From: Pelagihabitans sp965238025
GTDB taxonomy: Bacteria; Bacteroidota; Bacteroidia; Flavobacteriales; Flavobacteriaceae
Reading direction: 5' to 3'
Assembly (NCBI GenBank): GCA_965238025.1
Contig: OZ250162.1
Coordinates: 2,170,001 to 2,234,000, forward strand
Length of the DNA stretch: 64,000 nt
The notes beneath the pieces are model-generated. The model was given only the letters and a program-made list of their open reading frames with translations. It did no database searches and was not told the origin of the DNA. A program made the position numbers and the translations under genes. Positions 27,801 through 34,463 of the stretch are shown piece after piece; positions within the stretch are counted from its first letter, which is position 1, and each line of letters opens with the position of its first letter.

Positions 27801-28991
27801 GGCGAAGATGATAACATATGCTGCCTGCTACCCATTTGCCCTGATTATTGCTGCGATATTCCCTTTCAACCTGATATGGATAGTGACGATCCCTGTGCGA
27901 AAGTAGATCCCGATGCCCTTTTTGATCCCAATAAAATCTATTATTTACCGGGTAGTGACCCCTATTCCTTTTGGGCCACAATTGTACTCCCGGCTTGGGA
28001 TAGGCACTTTAGAACAAAAGAGAGCAGAAAGGCCTTTGAACTATTATTGTATAAAGAGGTGCCCGCGCTGGTAGGCCTTAATATCCTATGGCTAAGTCCT
28101 CGAGATTTATGCAAATTTGAAGAGGTCTACAGAAAATGGCTCGATTGGAAACAAGACCCCAAGGGCCCTATTTGTAATCCCAATGAGGTTTCCCCGAACT
28201 GTCTGTTGGTAGACTATATAAAGCATATAAACTCAGAACCTCCCTGCCCATCTATTCCCGGGGCTACTGGCGATTGTCAATGTAAACCGAAAGATGACGA
28301 AGCGTATGATTGCTGCTGTTTACCCCCTGAAACGGACGGTACCTTATTCTGGGGTCATTGTCCTCCTGAGCAAGGGCAGCCTGATCAGCCTCAGGATGAC
28401 ATTCCAGGAACCCCGGATAATTTTTCCACACCTTTTAATTTGGAAGCTGGGGGAGCTGGGACTGTGGCAAAGGCAAAAGCCAAAAAAAGGGCATCAGCCA
28501 AGAAATCGGCACCTAAAAAGAAAGTGGTAAGCAAGAAAACAAAAAAAGAAGGGGATGACAAGCAACTATTGGCCATCGTGCGCAAAAGAAATCCTCAATA
28601 CCTGACCAATATAAGTGAAGCGGCCGATGTGAAAATGATGCAGACCAAAAGTTACAAACGCATTCAGTTTTTCCTTAAAAACAAACCGACGATTCACGAA
28701 TATGGGCAACTGGTAACCTTTTTCGAAAGATACAGTTTGCGGGGAGATAATAATATCCCTGGTTTCCTGACCCTTATAAAAAATGGGACATGGCATTTGT
28801 TAGACACCCTAGTACTCAACAAGGATAATAACCTCATTAAAAAGGACTTGGATACCTTAAAACAAAGTTTGCAAAAGTTAAAGACAAAGGGACTTTCCCT
28901 TAAGGAACTACGCAAAACTTGGAACCCAGAAGAAATAAAAGCTTTGATAAATACAAAACGATTGACGGCTTTAGAGAAAATATTAAAATAA
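21852..28991 (+). CDS. Giant baseplate/cage protein (Afp12/Pvc12-like, 2379 aa) with repeated DUF1508-like modules
   Basis: Its place after the J-type gene and an N-terminal region with WTDHNVHDPGITMLEVLIYA (a common wedge-protein motif) make it Afp12/Pvc12-like. From about residue 780 to 1460 it carries a series of 45-60-residue modules resembling DUF1508/YegP: FRLQLKDASGTALFRSNRSY (about 782), FGFTIPDKSGGPLLESYSSY (1081), YVWSLFENEKTILESDLEF (1186) and YQVCFKAKGDREFILISYKG (1425), among others. Cysteine clusters occur near residue 1990 (CCLLPICPDYCCDIPF) and 2145 (CQCKPKDDEAYDCCC). A Lys/Ala-rich, histone-H1-like stretch lies at about 2204-2240. These additions far exceed the core Afp12 fold. 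Confidence 0.88.
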   Translation: MADATENKVSVLSLTNPNLPEFLDFKGLRKEGLLHIGDLAGKIWTDHNVHDPGITMLEVLIYALMDLGYKTNLPFEDLITPETQSAKDDNFLTPLEILTINPVTITDYRKLLLEVAGVKNAWLEPTDQEVPLFINANQNRLNCRGPQYSSTQKCSPSDNQPFMEVRLNGLYKVYIEKDPDLVQNNSQYDRLISDVKAILGAHRNLCEDFKDDICLLKPLEIGVCAEVEVEDGFSPDKVYAQIIREIREFIQPQIKYYTLNALLDKGKSIDEIFAGRPYMKESYGFVDTEELDELKRRSEIHLSDLYTVVLSVEGVFRVKKIHINGGEKLKTPEFCRKIVGSEGKWETGIQISDDEVPVFSLEATCVDLYSQQGHIPLNTFKIHQGFSFLKKFHLPLNELNTEVPSGKHREDLGDYQSIQTDFPVVYGIGDDGLPERASLLRKTQALQLKAYLMFYDQMLANYASQLTRIRSLFALTPEASRSADEKHTYFTQITETVPGLNDLLKLYQGNEYLNEGTRLAIPVARDEAWFDALSLLETTPNSRLKIADYCDNNPAHLKILTFKSAAMRALYINQMVDSFFNENYTIEVLTDKGGKFFALCPNLPGDIVLLGLKRFSTFNEAYNDAKNTAFLCGLKENYTVVSDLSNTNWADPHYFNLNYSPLSYLDVIQNLREDNSEYLLRRKQFLDHLLARFGEEFTDYTILQYQNRSEDSDLEQRTINDQSAYINQYAEISRNRARAFNYLQPSWNTDNVSGYEKRISLLAGFENYDRRNLCNFEVVQCFRLQLKDASGTALFRSNRSYNTINELYSAANKTLTNLRHPASYDRLEKELNDFNREVVRRIFSVKPAAENIVVVKQQYHHQLLNTDNEPVIFDQKVKLGSEKVALAKKKDFITRINTQKIAEQETQKYRLLPIDETKYLNSKALDYGIKTLTSWKWHTHNTKSNKKIKSELSFDLENEAWEQLIRETETQKYLATHATNLQWKLIIKGNITLEGSNHYPDRKRAVAAWRQAKTLGSDPGNYAVLKKDNMVTIRLLNEKGSAIAVTNPIPKKQLDAEILIQECVSILGNRNTKPKYTKSQGKFGFTIPDKSGGPLLESYSSYDTEKEALEQMGRVFSLGLQKKNYLKSGDEGNPQYSFILRDESDGFLALPPEQMETASDRDKTLTVAMQFLKKNGLPVYVKEEPRRYVWSLFENEKTILESDLEFPSKAKAQANFDKRISAEAVKNTSKFLAPHLYRFNVISKPSRYGFIYGTTDEQGRLDPIFSGSKTYVKYDEASVAYTSFAEKLPALNLKKPSKKEGGVAFKLFEKGQKAPIAVQFSSGEKKASVAAAEEITSYIKEIYSPDGSPRPGYIEEAIAEHPQGRYEWRFYKKNAPFARSPYNCFNTEMAERIKSEICDEIPPISLKECPPKKKVVCPDKNPNKYHYQVCFKAKGDREFILISYKGYDSHEEAETAWETNWLQVIDAARDGDNYGPKGKISLQEIYMEPDSTECDDASFIAVVPNLVSDQLDNDDVKVKNYHLVLANLFPIFKIQNLPDEPCNNQYVYRVTLEDAEFINTDCKNDTLLPYRGTLLWESTECFNDSGEAITAYQHFYALAGIPNNCRVLCEKGDFYVGLVEVMVESLCDYESEEEAWDDAFPDLEGKNECDGCIPKGVREFMYAAEDGKNFISFCDNSYWKFKVVSPSYFVLDHQHYYDSEVERDLQLANWMGLLKGLDYEQCISKVKSGSENKGPVAEFLNLLAVQFESDYSEQEHFCDRIEQVRNCLAGCQKDKTKNEQAEEALRCLKDKFKDDYDISQFLENDFLNTTDPEKSILKEFLKALSLQVDSYPIYKTEEGFCYKVYLPAEEVVTEEGLQPCGCDKEDEVKRTADIIAFVSSNYYDCCEEAIKAYLEFCSLLSEMLLTPECTEKTPYGPYSFALIDSSKVIGYHPQQYECAQDVCDAIDDTKACAANTGMHLLEHILLRPKKGSDCQDAAIDGENGEDDNICCLLPICPDYCCDIPFQPDMDSDDPCAKVDPDALFDPNKIYYLPGSDPYSFWATIVLPAWDRHFRTKESRKAFELLLYKEVPALVGLNILWLSPRDLCKFEEVYRKWLDWKQDPKGPICNPNEVSPNCLLVDYIKHINSEPPCPSIPGATGDCQCKPKDDEAYDCCCLPPETDGTLFWGHCPPEQGQPDQPQDDIPGTPDNFSTPFNLEAGGAGTVAKAKAKKRASAKKSAPKKKVVSKKTKKEGDDKQLLAIVRKRNPQYLTNISEAADVKMMQTKSYKRIQFFLKNKPTIHEYGQLVTFFERYSLRGDNNIPGFLTLIKNGTWHLLDTLVLNKDNNLIKKDLDTLKQSLQKLKTKGLSLKELRKTWNPEEIKALINTKRLTALEKILK

Positions 28992-28995
28992 AAAT

Positions 28996-30477
28996 ATGCC
29001 CGGTTCACATCTTATCGGAAAGCAGATTATGAAGTTGGAGATTTCTTCTTCCAAAAACGCCTATGCCATTCAGCAAGCCATTAGCGATTTAGTATGGAAT
29101 GCGTTGGTGCCAGAAATGAACCAATTGTTCGATAACATGGTGGGTCCGGAAGAGCTAATTCGGCTAGACAAAATAGAATTGGACCTTGGTAACATCTCCC
29201 TGCAAGAAGGCAATGGCGGTGCCATAATAGACCAATTGGTGCAGCTGTTAATGGAACAATGCACCCGGGCAATCCGGGAAATAAATGTACTAAAACAAAT
29301 ACGTCCGGAGGATCTTGGAAACCAAAATCAACAACCCTTGAGAAACCACTATTTTAAGATATGGCTGCATTGGTTAGTTCATGGAACCTTACCTACCTAT
29401 GCTGCAGTGCCAAAAGAAAATTGGTTAGACGGGGTGATGGAGACTTTGGGGTTAGAAGATAAGGCCATCGAGCAGTTAAAAACTGTTTTACAGGAACACC
29501 CTTTGGCTTTAGAACGTTTGGTGCACCAACATACGATAACGGCGCTAAAATCATTCGTGGAGTTATATACCGGGTTTTCCCAAACGGATTTATTAGTATT
29601 TTTTAAAGAAATAAATACCTTATTAAAGCAAGAATATGAGGCCTCAAAACAGCACGCTATAAGAACCCTGGAAATAGACCTATGGAAAACGGTTTTCCAG
29701 CTGGTCATTTTGAAAAGAGCGAAGCTGGATAGTAGTATGATTTCGGAAATTCTCAGCCAAAAGCCCAAAATATGGACCTTTAGGACCAAATTCATCAAAA
29801 AGCGTAAAAAATACAGCAAACAGTTTCCTTTGCTGTCCAAAGCATTTCAGGATTCCGATGATGAGAGTAAACAAATCAAAACAGATTACCATAGTGGTAT
29901 GGCAGTGTCATTTCCTACGGAAACGGACGAGCTATTACCTGAGATTTTACTTAAGGAAAGTGGCAAGGAACTAGCCACTCCCCAGTTCTTTACGAATGCT
30001 GGCTTGGTGCTGCTACATCCTTTTCTCAGGAATTTCTTTGATAAATTAAACCTCTTGAACGAGGCAGAATTTAACGGCTTTGAGAACCAGTGCAAAGCAG
30101 TCTTGCTGTTGCATTTTTTAACAGGGGGAAAGGAAAATATTGCCGATTTTGAATTGGTCTTGCCCAAGTTTTTATGTGCCATGCCGAGCAATCTACCGCT
30201 TGATCATACTCTCAAATTATCTACCGCGCAAATGGAAGAGGGGATGAATCTCCTACAGGCGGTAATTGACCATTGGGGTGCTTTGGGTACTACAACGCCA
30301 GACGGCTTACGTGAAGGATTCTTAGTACGCGATGGAAAATTGACCAAAGACCATTCAGGCTGGAAATTGCAGGTGGAGCAAAAAACACTGGATATTTTAT
30401 TGGACCGATTGCCATGGAATTTGAGTATGATCAAATTACCATGGATGAAGGAATTATTAAAAGTGGAATGGAGGTAA
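28996..30477 (+). CDS. Contractile injection system tape measure protein (Afp14-like)
   Basis: The 493-aa protein begins MPGSHLIGKQIMKLEISSS and continues with AYAIQQAISDLVWNALVP and IRLDKIELDLGNISLQ, the CIS tape-measure N-terminus. The C-terminal block also fits: FFTNAGLVLLHPFLRNFFDK, LPKFLCAMPSNLPLDHTLKL and DRLPWNLSMIKLPWM. This family sets tail length or supports assembly. The start at 28996 is kept instead of the Met at residue 12 because the HLIGKQ segment is conserved in the family. Confidence 0.9.
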   Translation: MPGSHLIGKQIMKLEISSSKNAYAIQQAISDLVWNALVPEMNQLFDNMVGPEELIRLDKIELDLGNISLQEGNGGAIIDQLVQLLMEQCTRAIREINVLKQIRPEDLGNQNQQPLRNHYFKIWLHWLVHGTLPTYAAVPKENWLDGVMETLGLEDKAIEQLKTVLQEHPLALERLVHQHTITALKSFVELYTGFSQTDLLVFFKEINTLLKQEYEASKQHAIRTLEIDLWKTVFQLVILKRAKLDSSMISEILSQKPKIWTFRTKFIKKRKKYSKQFPLLSKAFQDSDDESKQIKTDYHSGMAVSFPTETDELLPEILLKESGKELATPQFFTNAGLVLLHPFLRNFFDKLNLLNEAEFNGFENQCKAVLLLHFLTGGKENIADFELVLPKFLCAMPSNLPLDHTLKLSTAQMEEGMNLLQAVIDHWGALGTTTPDGLREGFLVRDGKLTKDHSGWKLQVEQKTLDILLDRLPWNLSMIKLPWMKELLKVEWR

Positions 30478-30489
30478 AAATAAAAGGCT

Positions 30490-31023
30490 ATGACTTCAGA
30501 AAAGGGCAATAAAGAAGCAGAACGATTCAAGTTTGAATCCAAACCGAACAGGACAATCCAGGAATATATCAAGGAGCGGGTAGAATTCAAAATTGGGATT
30601 TATTACAAGAAGGCGAAGCGCAATAGATTTTATCATTATTTATTTTCCGTGGTGATTGGCATTAATGCGGCGCTTGTTCCCATACTGATCAATATGGAGG
30701 ATGGATCTAAATTATTCCTTTATATTGCCACAGTTTTGAGCGTGCTGGTCACCATTTCGGTGGCGCTTCAAGAAATATTCCGATTTCGGGAGCATTGGCG
30801 TAACTACAACCTGATTGAATCGACCTTGCGAAGTGAAGAAATGCTCTTTTCCATGTCGGCGGGTGAATACACCGAATCAAAAAATCCCGAAGAGCGTTTA
30901 AAATGTTTTGTACGAAGAGTAGAAAACTTGATTCAAGAAGAGCGAAAGGAAACGATAAACATGAGAACGACATTATCGAGCAGCAAAGAGGGACCAAGTG
31001 ATATACTAATGACAGATACCTAA
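30490..31023 (+). CDS. DUF4231 (SLATT-like) two-helix membrane protein
   Basis: The 177-aa protein has two membrane helices at about residues 52-72 (HYLFSVVIGINAALVPILIN) and 76-98 (SKLFLYIATVLSVLVTISVA), followed by a cytoplasmic helix (IFRFREHWRNYNLIESTLRS). This is the pattern of DUF4231/SLATT proteins, which are often associated with defence or effector systems and predicted to form pores. It lies 12 bp after the tape measure gene and before the first cargo candidate. It could tether, sense or protect in the producing cell; unproven. Confidence 0.82.
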   Translation: MTSEKGNKEAERFKFESKPNRTIQEYIKERVEFKIGIYYKKAKRNRFYHYLFSVVIGINAALVPILINMEDGSKLFLYIATVLSVLVTISVALQEIFRFREHWRNYNLIESTLRSEEMLFSMSAGEYTESKNPEERLKCFVRRVENLIQEERKETINMRTTLSSSKEGPSDILMTDT

Positions 31024-31068
31024 TAGAGCTTTTTAATCATGATATGAAGAACAAAATAGTCTAATGCA

Positions 31069-32577
31069 ATGAAAACAACTGAAGCAAAAAATAGCACCAG
31101 TTCCTCTAATTCCTCAAAACCCTTTTTTAACAAGGGAGGGGAAGGAACTTTTTTTGCCCAAAAGCAAGAAGCGAATGCTCCTTTTTTTCAGGCAAAGTTA
31201 ATCCAAAAGACACTGGCAGTTGGTGCGCCCAATGACCCTTTTGAGCAGGAAGCGGATAAGGTGGGCCGTCAAGTCATGGATAACTTTGGTCAAGCTTCGA
31301 GTATTCAGACCAAACTTTCCAACCTCGGTGTGCAAAAATCTTTAATCCAACCAATGCCAATTGGAACCCGAATAAGTCGGATGGTACAATACCGACAAAA
31401 CATGGCCCAAGCCAAGTGTGAGAATTGCGAGGAAGAAATGATGGCTCAACCCAAATCTATGGGCATTCAATTGGCAGGTGAGGGCGGAATGGTTTCATCG
31501 AATATTGAGCAGCGAATAAACAGCCAACGAGGTAGCGGCAGTCCTATGGATGCCCAAACCAAAGGGGCAATGGAATCCAGTTTTGGAGCTGACTTTAATA
31601 GTGTAAAAATACACACAGGAACTCCTGCTGTACAAATGAGTCAAAAATTAAATGCGCACGCCTTTACAGTAGGTAGCGATATTTTTTTTAATAAAGGAAG
31701 ATACCAACCTCAAACAAAAGAGGGGGCGGGGTTATTGGCACATGAATTAACACATACGGTACAGCAGGGGGCCGCAGTTCAGAATAAACGGATTAATCGA
31801 CGGCCACTTTCGAAAATGCTTTCCAAACATGAAATGGCACATTTGTCAACGATGAATACGGATACTTTGAGTAGAAAGGAAATGGCTCAACTGGAGAGAA
31901 TGCCGGAGGAAGAGATGATGCAGCAGAAAGAGGTTTTTGAGTCAAAGGAAGTGGATAAGGTACAGAAGAAGGATGGTGGGTTGAGTTTGAGGAGGTGTGG
32001 AGGGAGAAATACGGCGCCAAGTAACACCACTCCAACGTTAACTAAATCAACTGTTTCTGGGCCAACAGGAAGTAATTGTGGCGGGTTTAATTGGGAAATT
32101 CAATGGGGATTGAATAATTCCTCAGCGAGCACAAATGGTTGGATTGTACAAAAAGTAGAGGTTGATCATAATGTTAAGGATTGTGCCGGTGGAGATTTCA
32201 ACCTTGAAACTGGTGGAGGGATTAAGCCATCTTGGTACCCTATTTGGGAAGCGTGGGAAGTGAAAAATGGCGTAATCCATGGCGGACCAGCCACAAATCC
32301 TCCTGTGTCAGTATTTGGGAAATCTGATATTTATGGACAGGGTTCACTAGCAAATAACTCCAAAGGATCTTTTACTGTTAATGGTAATGCAGAATATTAT
32401 GATGGTTTAACTTTACCCGCATCATTCAAAGTTACAAATAAAGCACCTGCCCATATTCTTCCTGTAACCACAACTCAGCCAACTTTGACAGGAGGAACTG
32501 GAAGTATTTCCCACAACTTAACCGCAACTTGGGATTGTTGTACGGCAGATAAAAGCACAAAAATAACGACAGTTTAA
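31069..32577 (+). CDS. DUF4157 eCIS cargo/toxin candidate 1 (502 aa)
   Basis: A DUF4157 domain occupies about residues 165-235: MESSFGADFNSVKIHTGTPA, LNAHAFTVGSDIFFNKGRY, then LLAHELTHTVQQ with a zinc-binding HExxH motif. DUF4157 is a marker of eCIS-linked cargo. The N-terminus has a leader-like block (PFFQAKLIQ, then VGAPNDPFEQEADKVGRQV) also seen in the second cargo candidate at 37820. The C-terminal 190 residues are beta-rich with cysteines and match nothing I know; they are the likely effector part. No signal peptide is present, consistent with loading into the tube lumen instead of Sec export. Confidence 0.88.
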   Translation: MKTTEAKNSTSSSNSSKPFFNKGGEGTFFAQKQEANAPFFQAKLIQKTLAVGAPNDPFEQEADKVGRQVMDNFGQASSIQTKLSNLGVQKSLIQPMPIGTRISRMVQYRQNMAQAKCENCEEEMMAQPKSMGIQLAGEGGMVSSNIEQRINSQRGSGSPMDAQTKGAMESSFGADFNSVKIHTGTPAVQMSQKLNAHAFTVGSDIFFNKGRYQPQTKEGAGLLAHELTHTVQQGAAVQNKRINRRPLSKMLSKHEMAHLSTMNTDTLSRKEMAQLERMPEEEMMQQKEVFESKEVDKVQKKDGGLSLRRCGGRNTAPSNTTPTLTKSTVSGPTGSNCGGFNWEIQWGLNNSSASTNGWIVQKVEVDHNVKDCAGGDFNLETGGGIKPSWYPIWEAWEVKNGVIHGGPATNPPVSVFGKSDIYGQGSLANNSKGSFTVNGNAEYYDGLTLPASFKVTNKAPAHILPVTTTQPTLTGGTGSISHNLTATWDCCTADKSTKITTV

Positions 32578-32589
32578 AAATAGAAGATT

Positions 32590-33189
32590 ATGCGGCAATG
32601 GATCATATTCATAATTATTTTTAATTATGCCTGTGCAAATCGGCCAAATAAAATTCATAATATGAAAATTATGGACGCAAACTTTTCAATTATTTCAAAT
32701 CCTAATTCCTCGAAGACTTTATTGCTTAAAGCTCTTAAAGAATTTGACCAAGCTAGTGATGAGCCAAGCACATTTTGGGTTGACATTTCTAACAATAATG
32801 CCTATAATGACGATCATCGCCGCCGTGCAATATTTATGCTTTTTAAGCGCCATATAAGTAATGATATTACTCTATATGAGTTAAGTACGCATCTAAAGAA
32901 GCCGGACTGGGTAAAAATTGAAAACCTTCAAATCGTCCAAACTGTGGGGGGAGGTTTGCCCGTTAATTTCAATTTTGATGATACAATAATAGTTGTTCAA
33001 ATTTTTCCAAGCCTGTCCGATGGTCGATGGGAAAACTGGGCAATATATTTAAGAATAGAAGGGAAAATTAGTTTGGAAAATTTTTATAAAATAATTAGCG
33101 GCAGTGGCAGAAAAGGGAAAAGCGAATTAAATGGGAGAAGATTATTAGAATTTGGACTATCTCCAGATGACCCGGCCGTAGACCACTAA
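32590..33189 (+). CDS. Small secreted protein of unknown function, possible immunity partner
   Basis: The 199-aa product starts with a short hydrophobic signal-like segment (MRQWIIFIIIFNYACANR), where the Cys suggests lipoprotein processing. The rest shows no recognised domain. It follows the DUF4157 cargo gene by 12 bp, so an immunity or accessory role toward that cargo is a reasonable guess from position alone. Its base composition appears more AT-rich than its neighbours, in keeping with a recently acquired or fast-evolving gene; this was judged by eye. Confidence 0.65.
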   Translation: MRQWIIFIIIFNYACANRPNKIHNMKIMDANFSIISNPNSSKTLLLKALKEFDQASDEPSTFWVDISNNNAYNDDHRRRAIFMLFKRHISNDITLYELSTHLKKPDWVKIENLQIVQTVGGGLPVNFNFDDTIIVVQIFPSLSDGRWENWAIYLRIEGKISLENFYKIISGSGRKGKSELNGRRLLEFGLSPDDPAVDH

Positions 33190-33230
33190 TTGTGAAGTAA
33201 GAAATAAATCACACAGAGATTAAACTTAGA

Positions 33231-34460
33231 ATGAAACCGCGTTTAAAAATAAAATTTCTTAACAAACCCTTCAACTCCTTTCACTTTTTCGGAGTGATGG
33301 GATATTTCATTGGTGTTATAATCGGAGTTTGGCTTGCTTATTATACCCATTTGGCAATATGGCCAGTGTTATTGTGTGCTCTAATAGGAACTGGGGTTTT
33401 TGTAGGACTTACCTATTTATACAAATGGATTACCGGGAAGGAAGATTTGGTGTACTATCAACATGAGATAGCTATCCTAGTTTGTTGCTTTATACTGCTA
33501 TATGCCTTAAAGCGACCGGTTCTGGAATACTTGGATATTTCATTGATGGGGATAGGGGTATTTTTGGCATTTGGTCGTATCGGTTGCTTTTCCGTAGGGT
33601 GCTGTCATGGACGGCCTAACAAAAAATACGGGGTTTTATACTCCCAAGAACATGTCGATGAAGGTTTCCCGGAATATTATCGCGGTATACCCCTTTTTCC
33701 CATACAATTGGTAGAATCGATCAGTGTGACCGTAGTTACCGTTTTAGGTATTTCTACAATCATTATGGGAAGTGAGCCCGGAACAGCCTTACTTATCTAC
33801 TCCATTATTTATGGTCTGATCAGATTTGTACTCGAGTTTTTTAGAGGTGATCCTGAACGCCCATATTGGAATGGTTTCTCTGAGGCTCAATGGACAACCT
33901 TGGCTATTTTTGCCATCAGCGTTGGGTTGGGTTGGCAAGGTTTGTTACCATTATATACGTGGCATATATGGGCAGTGGTAGGTTTAATTTTATTTATGCT
34001 TGCAACTGTTATAGTTAGAAAGCGTCAGACAATCCCAAAATACAAAATAATGCAACCCAGACATGTTTCCCAGATAGCAACAGGTTTGGCTGCATTAGAG
34101 CATCAAAAATCAAATGGTGAAAACATTTTGGTCGCTTACACCTCCTTGGGATTAAATATTTCTATGGGTGTTTTAAAATCGGACGAAGAGGAAACCACAT
34201 TCTATACGCTTTCCCAAGAACGAACAAAAAGTACCAAACAAAAATTCGGGCTTATCCTGAACAGGAAAACTACAGAAGTCATTGGAAAGCTATTGCGGAC
34301 ATTACGGCATGGAGAAGAACCTTTTGAGATTGTAACTGGACAAACCGGTATCTACCACATTGTCTTTGGTAATTATGAGGATAATAATGGAGGCAATCTG
34401 TTTGCAGACCAATCCACTAGCCTGAATCTTAGGAGAAACCTTAGATTCGATTATAATTAG
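33231..34460 (+). CDS. Lgt-like membrane protein (prolipoprotein diacylglyceryl transferase family) with C-terminal extension
   Basis: The 409-aa protein has about six to seven hydrophobic segments and an Lgt-type signature at about residues 115-140: FGRIGCFSVGCCHGRPNKKY, then FPIQLVESISV. A later segment (IYGLIRFVLEFFRGDPERPY) also matches the family's conserved Arg-containing helix. Housekeeping Lgt transfers diacylglycerol to lipoprotein Cys; the Cys-rich signature here (GCCHGRP) is typical of divergent Lgt-like homologues. The last 135 residues form a soluble tail with no recognised domain. Placed among eCIS accessory genes, it may modify a particle or cargo protein or act on lipids; inference only. 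Confidence 0.82.
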   Translation: MKPRLKIKFLNKPFNSFHFFGVMGYFIGVIIGVWLAYYTHLAIWPVLLCALIGTGVFVGLTYLYKWITGKEDLVYYQHEIAILVCCFILLYALKRPVLEYLDISLMGIGVFLAFGRIGCFSVGCCHGRPNKKYGVLYSQEHVDEGFPEYYRGIPLFPIQLVESISVTVVTVLGISTIIMGSEPGTALLIYSIIYGLIRFVLEFFRGDPERPYWNGFSEAQWTTLAIFAISVGLGWQGLLPLYTWHIWAVVGLILFMLATVIVRKRQTIPKYKIMQPRHVSQIATGLAALEHQKSNGENILVAYTSLGLNISMGVLKSDEEETTFYTLSQERTKSTKQKFGLILNRKTTEVIGKLLRTLRHGEEPFEIVTGQTGIYHIVFGNYEDNNGGNLFADQSTSLNLRRNLRFDYN

Positions 34461-34463
34461 ATT

